Below are positions 7,649 through 13,439 of a stretch of DNA of 14,700 nucleotides, piece after piece; the stretch's first letter is position 1; every line of letters starts with the position of its first letter. Source of the stretch: Micavibrio sp. UBA1664. Lineage in GTDB: Bacteria; Pseudomonadota; Alphaproteobacteria; Micavibrionales; UBA1664. Position numbers and translations under genes: made by a program. The notes below the pieces were generated by a model, which had not been told where the DNA came from, made no database searches, and saw nothing but the letters and a program-made list of their open reading frames with translations. The stretch spans positions 1-14,700 of the forward strand of contig DCKW01000006.1 in NCBI GenBank assembly GCA_002320485.1. The letters are read 5' to 3'.

Positions 7649-8167
7649 ATGAAGGCAACATATCAAGAGATTATGGACAAACTAGGGGTTGGACGACCCT
7701 TGAACGTTTATGAAACACAACCCTGGTTAGCGCGTGATGATAAAAAAGGCTGGACGTGCGAGGCAGAGGTGCGCTGTAACAGTGACAAGACCGAGGTCGA
7801 AGCCGAGATCCAGTTGATATATGATACGCCTGCCGAGGGGCAACGTCCTGTCGAACAAATTTGCCTGATCCGTGTTATCCAACAAAAACGCCTTGATAAA
7901 GAATACACCGTGGTTGATTGTATTATTAACGGTCACGATTATAAAGGCGATGTGTATGACTGGGAAACCAAATCATGCGCTTTTTTCCGTATATCTGTCA
8001 AAGACATTAAACAGGATAAGATACCGGATTTTACCGCCATTGAAAAAAAGGAAATGAAAGAATCCGGTCAATTCGGCGGTAAACAGGGCGATGGATCAAA
8101 CAAAGCACCCAAAATAAACGCCAGCCAATTGATGTATGATCGCAAAGGCATCGGCGCCGGTTTTTAA
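7649..8167 (+). CDS. Hypothetical protein, 172 aa
   Basis: I do not recognise this gene. The product is a soluble, charged protein without signal peptide or membrane segment. Residues ~1-135 alternate short hydrophobic strands with charged turns (WTCEAEVRCN, VEAEIQLIYDTP, CLIRVIQQKR, EYTVVDCIING), suggesting a mostly beta domain. Five cysteines (in WTC, VRC, QIC, VDC, SCAFF) are scattered with no metal-site spacing. The tail (~140-172) is Gly/Lys/Ser-rich and probably disordered (ESGQFGGKQGDGSNK). It starts 44 nt from the divergent uppP start and ends 15 nt before the convergent grxD. Base composition matches its neighbours, and the full-length frame with ordinary codon use argues that it is a real gene. 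Only a weak AAAG precedes the ATG. Confidence 0.7.
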   Translation: MKATYQEIMDKLGVGRPLNVYETQPWLARDDKKGWTCEAEVRCNSDKTEVEAEIQLIYDTPAEGQRPVEQICLIRVIQQKRLDKEYTVVDCIINGHDYKGDVYDWETKSCAFFRISVKDIKQDKIPDFTAIEKKEMKESGQFGGKQGDGSNKAPKINASQLMYDRKGIGAGF

Positions 8168-8184
8168 AACTAATCCGGCTTTTT
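8156..8184 (+). terminator. Weak candidate rho-independent terminator
   Basis: A 5-bp GC-only stem, GCCGG (8156-8160) with CCGGC (8175-8179), encloses a 14-nt AT-rich loop and is followed by TTTTT (8180-8184). It begins within the last codons of the hypothetical gene ending at 8167 and runs into the end of grxD. The stem is short and the loop long, so support is modest. Confidence 0.35.
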
Positions 8185-8521
8185 AAGCTGCTTTATTATA
8201 AGTAACGTCTTTTTCGTCGAACAATTGATGTAATTCGCCGCTTTCATACATTTCACGGATAATGTCACATCCGCCGACAAATTCGCCCTTCACATAGAGT
8301 TGCGGAATGGTTGGCCAATTGGTGAAATCCTTAATTCCCTGACGAATGTCCGAATCCTGAAGAACGTCGATGCTGTGATATGTAACACCCATGATACCCA
8401 AGATTTGCGCGACCGCGGCGGAAAATCCGCATTGTGGAAATACAGGTGTGCCTTTCATAAACAGCACAACATTATCCTGTTGAAGTTCCTTTTTAATTCG
8501 TTCAAAAATCATATTTTCCAT
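8183..8521 (-). CDS. grxD: Monothiol glutaredoxin, Grx4/GrxD type
   Basis: This is a 112-aa CGFS-type monothiol glutaredoxin. These proteins bind a glutathione-ligated [2Fe-2S] cluster, often with BolA proteins, and act in iron-sulfur cluster delivery and iron sensing. Seen are Lys23 in LFMKGTP, the active-site CGFS (31-34), the cis-proline element TIPQLYV (71-77) and GGCD (83-86) that holds glutathione. Length is normal for the single-domain form. The frame is open further upstream to 8782, but that part lies over bolA; ATG 8521 is preceded by AAAGGAT about 10 nt upstream. It lies 43 nt downstream of bolA on the same strand, and this bolA-grxD pairing strongly supports the assignment. Confidence 0.95.
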   Translation of the reverse strand: MENMIFERIKKELQQDNVVLFMKGTPVFPQCGFSAAVAQILGIMGVTYHSIDVLQDSDIRQGIKDFTNWPTIPQLYVKGEFVGGCDIIREMYESGELHQLFDEKDVTYNKAA

Positions 8522-8564
8522 TGCGTATATATCCTTTCGGTTGGTCGTCTTCTTATTATTATAT

Positions 8565-8795
8565 TTAGGGAATATTTGTATGAATTTGCAGGGCGTGCAA
8601 TTCTCCGCCCATTTTACCTTGTAATGCGGCATACACCATTTGATGTTGCTGGACCCGTGTTTTGCCGGCAAAGCCGTTATATGTAACGTGCACTGCATAA
8701 TGTTCGCCATCCCCACGCACATCATCGATACGGATATCAGCGTCGGGTAAGCCGTCTTTGAGTAAAATTTGTAATTGGTCAATTTCTAAAGCCAT
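8565..8795 (-). CDS. bolA: BolA family protein (IbaG-like)
   Basis: This is a 76-aa protein with the BolA fold. The family pattern is visible: GDGEHYAVHVTYNGFAGKTR (28-47), QQHQMVYAALQGKM and the C-terminal ELHALQIHT with the invariant His67. BolA proteins form [2Fe-2S]-bridged heterodimers with CGFS glutaredoxins; the next gene in this transcript is exactly such a glutaredoxin. The small size and ending resemble IbaG/YrbA-type or alphaproteobacterial BolA2 forms rather than the ~100-aa E. coli BolA. A Shine-Dalgarno-like TAGGG lies 7 nt before the ATG at 8795. Its promoter must lie in the AT-rich region beyond 8796. Confidence 0.92.
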   Translation of the reverse strand: MALEIDQLQILLKDGLPDADIRIDDVRGDGEHYAVHVTYNGFAGKTRVQQHQMVYAALQGKMGGELHALQIHTNIP

Positions 8796-8821
8796 GGCAC
8801 ACCCTACCTAAATTTAAATCC

Positions 8822-8863
8822 GAACAAAACAAAAAATTTCATATGTATGTTTTTGTTCTGTTC
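8822..8863. repeat. Imperfect inverted repeat, possible operator
   Basis: The arms GAACAAAACAAAAA (8822-8835) and TTTTTGTTCTGTTC (8850-8863) are complementary at 13 of 14 positions with a 14-nt spacer. It lies 27-68 nt upstream of the bolA start. A further inverted copy of the right-arm core, GGAACAGAA, occurs at 8967-8975. The AT-rich sequence makes chance resemblance easier, so regulatory function is only a suggestion. Confidence 0.4.
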
Positions 8864-9128
8864 CAGTTTTTTCCACAGTATTATTGTTTTAAGATTGTGT
8901 AAATAAAATTGTTTTTCAAGTTAGATTGATAAATTATAAAATTAATAGGGCTTATGCCTTGCGTTTGGAACAGAAGGAAAAACTATCGCAGAAATTCTTT
9001 AGAAGATGGCAGATTTAAGGTTGCGCGATGAAATTTTTCACGGCAATAATTAAAGTATCTTTTTACAGGGTAGTTAGCTTTATAAATTTATAAAGAACAG
9101 GGAGATGATTACCAAAAAAGGATGCACA

Positions 9129-9163
9129 AAAAAAGGCATGATCGCACCGGTCATGCCTTTTTT
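9129..9163. terminator. Strong rho-independent terminator or attenuator hairpin upstream of purC
   Basis: AAAAAAGGCATGA (9129-9141) pairs perfectly with TCATGCCTTTTTT (9151-9163) over 13 bp. Inner bases can extend the stem (T-G, C-G, G-C) to leave a 3-nt loop. The U-run follows the stem on the + strand; because the left flank is A-rich, it could act on the - strand too. It sits 45 nt before the purC start, downstream of no recognised + strand gene. It must therefore end a small RNA or leader transcript, or act as an attenuator of purC. Confidence 0.75.
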
Positions 9164-9207
9164 ATGTATTGTCGAGATGACTTGCAAAATGGTGAAATCG
9201 TGATTAT

Positions 9208-10062
9208 ATGGCGGTTATGATTAAATTGCGCCGTTCCAAATTGGTCGCGGGGACCACAAAAACCCTTTTCGAGGCCAGCGAGCCTGAAAAAGCCATTCTT
9301 TCCTTTGATGATATGTCACGGCCGCTAAAGGGTAAAAAAACCGCCCCGATATCCGGCAAGGGAATTCTTAATAACCGTATTTCCGCACATTTAATGACGT
9401 GTCTGGAATCAATCGGATTGCCGACCCATTTTTTGCGTTCTCTCAATATGCGTGAACAGGAAGTTAAAAAGCTGGAACCCTTGGACGTTGCCTTTCGGGT
9501 TAGAAATGTGGCGGCAGGATCCTTAAGCGACCGTTTGGGAATTGAGCCGGGAACAATTTTACCGCGCCCTATTATCGAGTTTTACTATAAAAAGGGGCAG
9601 GGTGATTACTCACTGGTAACCGAAGATCATATTTCGGCCTTTCAATGGGCGGATATGTTCGAAATGGAGGAAATGATCACTGTCGCCTATCGCGCCAATG
9701 ATTTTTTAAACGGATTATTTACTGGTATTGGGGTTCGTCTGGTTGATTTTCAAATGGAAGTCGGCCGATTGTATGGCGAATATGGTGAGTTATACTTAAT
9801 GATTATGGATGAATTATCCCCCGATTCCATGCGGTTGTGGGACTTGAAAACCAACGAACCCTTTGCCAATACTATCCAATCCTATCAGGAGATTGCCGTT
9901 CGATTGGGTATTATCCCGCGTGAAGGTATTGTTCAAGGCGGCGATCTGGATGAATCTTTGGCGGAAAAGCTGGAACGAATTGAAAATATCCTTGCCAATG
10001 ACGACACTCGCAAAATCCGTCCGCTGACCAAAACGCCTTTTAAAAAGGGAACTACGCGGTAA
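9208..10062 (+). CDS. purC: Phosphoribosylaminoimidazole-succinocarboxamide synthase (SAICAR synthetase), divergent N-terminus
   Basis: This is a 284-aa cytoplasmic enzyme of purine synthesis that joins aspartate to CAIR with ATP. The core is unmistakable: GKGILNNRISAHLM, GLPTHFLRSLNMREQ, FRVRNVAAGSLSDRLGIEPGTILPRPIIEFYYK, VTEDHISAFQWA, RANDFLNGLFTGIGVRLVDFQMEVGR (each seen as adjacent pieces) and MDELSPDSMRLWDLKTNEPF. The N-terminal ATP-binding part is unusual: where the family has GKxK plus a KDDATAFN-type strand, this protein reads AGTTKTLFEA and FDDMSRPLKGKK. It could be the organism's only PurC or a second paralogue. ATG 9208 is used, with GGTGA at 9191-9195; ATG 9217 is an alternative. 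A glycosylase gene follows after 1 nt. Confidence 0.85.
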   Translation: MAVMIKLRRSKLVAGTTKTLFEASEPEKAILSFDDMSRPLKGKKTAPISGKGILNNRISAHLMTCLESIGLPTHFLRSLNMREQEVKKLEPLDVAFRVRNVAAGSLSDRLGIEPGTILPRPIIEFYYKKGQGDYSLVTEDHISAFQWADMFEMEEMITVAYRANDFLNGLFTGIGVRLVDFQMEVGRLYGEYGELYLMIMDELSPDSMRLWDLKTNEPFANTIQSYQEIAVRLGIIPREGIVQGGDLDESLAEKLERIENILANDDTRKIRPLTKTPFKKGTTR

Positions 10063-10063
10063 A

Positions 10064-10699
10064 TTGTCGGTGCAGAACGATCTCGACGAAAAATTCGCTA
10101 TCATCTTAAAGGATGTGGAGGAATTGAAACGCAATGATGCCGTTTTTAAAACCGTTTTTCCTGCAGATTTTGTTGTTAAACGGGAAAGAGGAGAAGCGGA
10201 CATGGCGGCCCTTGTCCGTATCATTATCGGCCAGCAAATTTCCAACAAGGTTGCGACATCCCTTTGGCAGAAATTAACCGATGAAATAGACCCCAACGAT
10301 TCGCAAGCCATTTTGGCCGCAACTGACGATCAATTGCGTTCCTATGGGCTTAGCCGTCAAAAAATCGCCTATGTCCGTGGCCTTGCCGAGGCGGTTGATA
10401 ATCATGATATTGATATTCCATCATGGATTGAGAAAGATGATGCAGCCGTGATGAAAGAGATTACCGCACTTAAGGGCTTTGGCCCATGGTCGGCCCAGAT
10501 GTTCATGATGTTCAATCTTTGCCATCGTCATATTTGGCCTTCGGGCGATTTGGGAATTCAGCTTGGTCTGCAACGCTATTTCGACATGGAAACGCGCCCG
10601 AGCGAAAAAGAAACGCTTGAGATGAAAAAGCATTTCGAAGGCAGGGAAACCGCCGCTTCATTTTTATTATGGGCATTGAAGGGCGATCAATTACCCTAA
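10064..10699 (+). CDS. DNA-3-methyladenine glycosylase II-like (AlkA family, HhH-GPD)
   Basis: This is a 211-aa base-excision repair glycosylase that removes alkylated purines. The helix-hairpin-helix is ITALKGFGPWSAQMF (133-147), followed by the family's WPSGDLGIQ (158-166) with the catalytic Asp162. RIIIGQQISNKVATSLW (52-68) and GLSRQKIAYVRGLA (95-108) are typical of the HhH-GPD fold. The AlkA N-terminal domain is absent, as in the short bacterial forms. It begins with TTG at 10064, one base after the purC stop; GTG at 10070 is also possible, and no ATG is available near the N-terminus. The tight spacing implies translational coupling to purC. Its last 4 nt overlap convergent nadK. Confidence 0.85.
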   Translation: MSVQNDLDEKFAIILKDVEELKRNDAVFKTVFPADFVVKRERGEADMAALVRIIIGQQISNKVATSLWQKLTDEIDPNDSQAILAATDDQLRSYGLSRQKIAYVRGLAEAVDNHDIDIPSWIEKDDAAVMKEITALKGFGPWSAQMFMMFNLCHRHIWPSGDLGIQLGLQRYFDMETRPSEKETLEMKKHFEGRETAASFLLWALKGDQLP

Positions 10700-11460
10700 A
10701 CCATAAATTGTTCGCGCATGACGCGTTCTTCCAATGCGTGATCAGGGTCAAAAAGTAATGTTGCCTTGATAGAAGTTTCATTACAGATTGTGACCTCTAC
10801 TATATCGCGAATTTCGGTAAAATCTGCCGATACGCCTACTGGCCGTTTTGCGGGGTCCAGTACGGTCATGGCGATAACCGATTCTTGAGGTAAAAGCGCA
10901 CCTTTCCATCGACGCGGACGAAACGGACTGATCGGGGTCATTGCCAATAGCGGACTATTGAGCGGAATGATCGGGCCGTGGGCCGACAAATTATAGGCCG
11001 TACTTCCCGCCGGCGTGGCGACCAAAACGCCATCAGCAACAAGTTTATCCAGTCGTTCGACATTATCGACGGTAATATTGATATGTGCGGTTTGCCGTGT
11101 TTGACGGAACATCGCCACCTCGTTAAAGGCGATTGCTTCCTGAATTTTGCCGTCTTTTGTTTTTGCCGTCATTTTCAGGGGATGAAGGGTGATCGCGTGA
11201 CTTTTCGGAATACGTTCGGACAGGCGGGCGGAAATTGATTGGTTAAGCAGAAACCCTTCCGATCCCTTATTAACACCATAAAAAGCCTTCCCTTTGTTAT
11301 GGTATGCATGCAAGCATTCCAAAAGAAAACCATCGCCCCCCAACGGGACAATAATATCGCATTCGTCAATCGATGCCTGCCCATAATGGCTGGTCAATCC
11401 GTGCAGGGCATCCTGGGCGGCCTCTGTTTCACTGGCAAGGAAGTGGAGTTTTGTATCCAA
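10696..11460 (-). CDS. nadK: NAD kinase
   Basis: This is a 254-aa cytoplasmic enzyme that makes NADP from NAD with ATP or polyphosphate. The three family motifs are present: LGGDGFLLECLH (40-51, catalytic Asp43), the NE pair in AFNEVAMFRQT (Asn113-Glu114), and DGVLVATPAGSTAYNLSAHGPI (143-164, with the GSTAYNLSAGGP-like loop, here AHGP). GVNKGSEGFL is the usual GVNxGxLGFL variant. Length is on the short side, matching alphaproteobacterial NadK. It lies 13 nt downstream of pyrE on the same strand and is probably co-transcribed with it. It overlaps the glycosylase gene by 4 nt tail to tail. Confidence 0.94.
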   Translation of the reverse strand: MDTKLHFLASETEAAQDALHGLTSHYGQASIDECDIIVPLGGDGFLLECLHAYHNKGKAFYGVNKGSEGFLLNQSISARLSERIPKSHAITLHPLKMTAKTKDGKIQEAIAFNEVAMFRQTRQTAHINITVDNVERLDKLVADGVLVATPAGSTAYNLSAHGPIIPLNSPLLAMTPISPFRPRRWKGALLPQESVIAMTVLDPAKRPVGVSADFTEIRDIVEVTICNETSIKATLLFDPDHALEERVMREQFMV

Positions 11461-11473
11461 TTAAATCTCCTTT

Positions 11474-12178
11474 TTATGTAGCGTCTGTATCTTCACCCTT
11501 ACCACCATGGTCAAGCGACCATTGTACGGGATCATTAAGAAATGTGCGGACGGACTGAATTGTGTCTTTATCGAAATGTCCGGTCATTTGCGCCGTTTCC
11601 AAAACAAGAGGCCAAGTGGTCAGCGCATGCAGTCGAATGCCCAAATCTTTCATATTTTTCTCGCTGGCGTCGAACACGCCGTAATGAAAAACGACGAAGG
11701 CATGCTCTACTATCGCACCTGCGTCACGCAAGGCATTGACAAAAACCTTTTTAGAGCCGCCGTCTGTTTGTAAATCTTCGGCCAGCAAAACCCGTTGTCC
11801 TTCTTCCAAATGGCCTTCGATCTGGGCCATTTTACCATGACCTTTAGGTTTTTTACGCACATAGGCCATCGGCAGATTCAACCGTTCCGACAAAAATGCC
11901 GCATACGGAATACCCGCCGTTTCGCCGCCGGCAATAACATCCAGTGATTCATATCCCGTTTCCTGAAGCAGAAGTGATGCCGCCATGTCCATTAAAACAC
12001 CGCGGGCATGCGGAAAGGCGATCAGCTTGCGACAGTCGACATAAGTGGGCCCCACACGACCGGAGGTATAGGTAAACGGATTTTTTGTATCAACCTTGAT
12101 TGCCTCTGTTTCTAACAAGATTTTAGAGGCTTCGCGTGCAATAATATCTTTGGAATAATGGGGAATTGAAAATGCCAT
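11474..12178 (-). CDS. pyrE: Orotate phosphoribosyltransferase
   Basis: This is a 234-aa type I phosphoribosyltransferase that converts orotate and PRPP to OMP in pyrimidine synthesis. Seen are the N-terminal substrate segment FTYTSGRVGPTYVDCRKL (35-52), IAGGETAGIPYA (82-93), the OPRT loop AYVRKKPKGHGKMAQIEG (105-122) and the PRPP-binding motif RVLLAEDLQTDGGSK (129-143, acidic pair Glu134-Asp135). The motif's second Thr-Thr/Gly part reads TDGG, a mild variant of the usual TTGG. AAGGAAA lies about 10 nt upstream of the ATG at 12178. It heads the pyrE-nadK pair, 71 nt downstream of the S24 repressor gene on the same strand; I saw no terminator in that gap, so read-through from the repressor is possible. 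Confidence 0.94.
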   Translation of the reverse strand: MAFSIPHYSKDIIAREASKILLETEAIKVDTKNPFTYTSGRVGPTYVDCRKLIAFPHARGVLMDMAASLLLQETGYESLDVIAGGETAGIPYAAFLSERLNLPMAYVRKKPKGHGKMAQIEGHLEEGQRVLLAEDLQTDGGSKKVFVNALRDAGAIVEHAFVVFHYGVFDASEKNMKDLGIRLHALTTWPLVLETAQMTGHFDKDTIQSVRTFLNDPVQWSLDHGGKGEDTDAT

Positions 12179-12249
12179 GCGTAACGGTTTCCTTTTTCTT
12201 TTCCCTTCTTTTTACACGAGCGGGATATGAAGGTAAACACCCTTTAGTT

Positions 12250-12909
12250 TTACTGGCTAACCCATAATACGCGTGCAATCCATTCAATATCGGCGGGGGA
12301 GAAAACAATGTCCTCATGCGCGGGATTAAGGGATTTTAATTCTATCCGCGTTGTCGTCTGACGATTAAGTTCTTTCGCCATAACCTGACCGTCGCGTGTT
12401 TTAACAATCACGCGGTCGCCACGTCTGATACCTGCTTCGGGTGATACGACCAGAATATCGCCGTCGCGGTAAAGGGGTTGCATCGAATCGCCGCTCACCT
12501 CTAGCGCATAACTGCTTTCGTCTTTCGGGGTAAAGCCCGGCAGGTCGACGTAATCCCACCCTTCACCTTGCGGATAACCGGCATCGGTAAAATATCCTTG
12601 TCCGCCTGCCTGAACGCAGCCGATTACCGGAATGGATTTTGGTAGCGGGGCCGCATTATGCAGGTTGATCTCGATATGATTGCTTTCGATAAACAAAATA
12701 AATTCGTTCATCGTTACATTGGTCACCGACAAAATTTTCGCAAGTGATTCCGTTGACGGCCATCGCGGTTTGCCCTCGGGGCTCATACGCTTGCTTTTGT
12801 TAAAAGCGGTAGGGTCCAATCCGGCCTTTTTCGCCAGACCCGAGGTGGAATACCCTGCGACAGAGGCCAGTTTATCAATGGCAATCCATATTTCGTTATG
12901 CGAGAACAT
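12250..12909 (-). CDS. LexA/CI-like transcriptional repressor with S24 autoprotease domain
   Basis: This is a 219-aa two-domain regulator. An N-terminal helix-turn-helix (about residues 12-70; STSGLAKKAGLDPTAFNKSK is the probable HTH core) precedes a linker and an S24/LexA protease domain. The self-cleavage machinery looks intact: an Ala101-Gly102 dipeptide in CVQAGGQG, nucleophile Ser142 in VSGDSMQP and general base Lys179 in VMAKEL. The tail LVVSPEAGIRRGDRVIVKTR and SADIEWIARVLWV-type ending are family features. It is therefore expected to be inactivated by RecA-stimulated self-cleavage on DNA damage. It is not LexA itself (different HTH) and resembles phage CI-type repressors. It is divergent from the phage operon starting at 13047, and the operator array lies between them, so it is the obvious candidate regulator. 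Confidence 0.88.
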   Translation of the reverse strand: MFSHNEIWIAIDKLASVAGYSTSGLAKKAGLDPTAFNKSKRMSPEGKPRWPSTESLAKILSVTNVTMNEFILFIESNHIEINLHNAAPLPKSIPVIGCVQAGGQGYFTDAGYPQGEGWDYVDLPGFTPKDESSYALEVSGDSMQPLYRDGDILVVSPEAGIRRGDRVIVKTRDGQVMAKELNRQTTTRIELKSLNPAHEDIVFSPADIEWIARVLWVSQ

Positions 12910-12968
12910 AGGATAATAATCCCACGCTAAACACGAATTGTATATAGGAAAAAAAACCTAAATAATTG

Positions 12969-12997
12969 TTGACGTGCCGAATGTTCCGTGATTTATT
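12969..12997 (+). promoter_or_regulatory. Predicted sigma70-like promoter of the phage-type operon
   Basis: TTGACG (12969-12974, 5 of 6 consensus bases) and TTTATT (12992-12997, 4 of 6) are spaced by 17 nt. Transcription would start near 13004, about 43 nt before the first gene. GAAC half-sites lie directly on the downstream edge of the -10 and the start point, which is the geometry expected of repression. Confidence 0.6.
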
Positions 12998-13040
12998 AGA
13001 ACAAATAAAGAACATAAAAGGAACAAAAGAAAGGCGGAAC
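12983..13040. promoter_or_regulatory. GAAC operator array (LexA-type or CI-type binding sites)
   Basis: GAAC occurs at 12999-13002, 13010-13013 and 13021-13024, giving two overlapping GAAC-N7-GAAC boxes in exact 11-bp phase. An inverted GTTC lies at 12983-12986 (12 nt before the first) and another GAAC at 13037-13040 (12 nt after the third). GTTC-N7-GTTC, or its complement, is the established alphaproteobacterial SOS box. The array covers the -10, start point and early transcript of the promoter at 12969-12997. The binding protein could be LexA or the adjacent S24 repressor. Confidence 0.7.
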
Positions 13041-13046
13041 GGAAAA

Positions 13047-13439
13047 ATGGGCGATAATTTTACATTATTTGACAGTGCGGAGGAGGCGTGGTTCTGGTTT
13101 ATACAGGCGACAACAGCCCGCGAAGCAGGGGCGCGCATCCGGGCAAATGAAGGTTTGTATAAACGCCCGTGCGAGCCGACGGATATTTTCAAAATTCTCG
13201 AACGTCTGCATCGTCATCGCCGATTGAATATGCATCATTTTCGTATTTTGCGCCATTACGGTGTAAGGATGGTTGCGCCTGACATCACCCGCGCCACAGA
13301 GGTTTTGGCCAGTCATTTATGGGACGAGGCGATGGCGGTTATGCGGGATGTTTTTGTGGCAAAAGGAATCGTTCTCCCGTCCTTAAGTGCGGAAATTATC
13401 GATTTTCAAAAACGCAGGGAGGGCATCGCCGCATGGTAG
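13047..13439 (+). CDS. Conserved-looking small protein at head of phage-type operon, 130 aa
   Basis: I cannot assign a function. This is a 130-aa, mostly helical soluble protein rich in Arg, Trp and His, opening with AEEAWFWFIQATTAREAGAR. A central block, KRPCEPTDIFKILERLHRHRRLNMHHFRILRHYG, is dense in basic and aromatic residues and contains a single Cys-Pro-flanked motif (RPCEP). The tail LWDEAMAVMRDVFVAKGIV is amphipathic. My impression is that similar proteins occur in other Alphaproteobacteria, but I could not check. ATG 13047 is used; the frame is open back to 12966, but that stretch contains the promoter and operators. CGGA lies 3 nt upstream, with AAGGCGG further out. Its stop overlaps the next start (13433-13439). 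Confidence 0.7.
   Translation: MGDNFTLFDSAEEAWFWFIQATTAREAGARIRANEGLYKRPCEPTDIFKILERLHRHRRLNMHHFRILRHYGVRMVAPDITRATEVLASHLWDEAMAVMRDVFVAKGIVLPSLSAEIIDFQKRREGIAAW

Larger units (their letters stand above)
8796..9207. other. 412-nt AT-rich region without a recognised gene, between bolA (-) and purC (+)
   Basis: This region must contain the bolA promoter and the purC promoter/leader. It holds an imperfect inverted repeat (8822-8863) and a weak + strand promoter candidate, TTTTCA (8913-8918) with TATAAA (8935-8940) at 16-nt spacing. It also holds a strong hairpin terminator (9129-9163) and three tiny chained reading frames (8954-9031, 9028-9093, 9105-9203) of doubtful reality. I found no tRNA-like fold, no SRP-RNA core sequence and no match to the purine or ZTP riboswitch consensus as I remember them. 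Confidence 0.6.

Noticed and set aside
8522..8782. Long N-terminal extension of grxD
   Set aside because: It overlaps bolA in another frame; ATG 8521 has a good Shine-Dalgarno and gives the normal glutaredoxin length.
8941..9165. Purine or ZTP riboswitch, or SRP/6S RNA, upstream of purC
   Set aside because: None of the consensus core sequences that I know could be found; only the terminator hairpin is solid.
12947..12962. TAGG-A8-CCTA short palindrome between repressor and phage operon
   Set aside because: The arms are only 4 nt around an A-run; it is too short to call an operator or terminator.
12966..13046. Upstream start for the first phage-operon gene
   Set aside because: This stretch contains the predicted -35, -10 and GAAC array; translation from 12966 would begin before the transcript.
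13319..13432. Upstream start for the 138-aa protein
   Set aside because: It only shadows the end of the preceding gene in another frame; ATG 13433 with a strong Shine-Dalgarno is the natural start.
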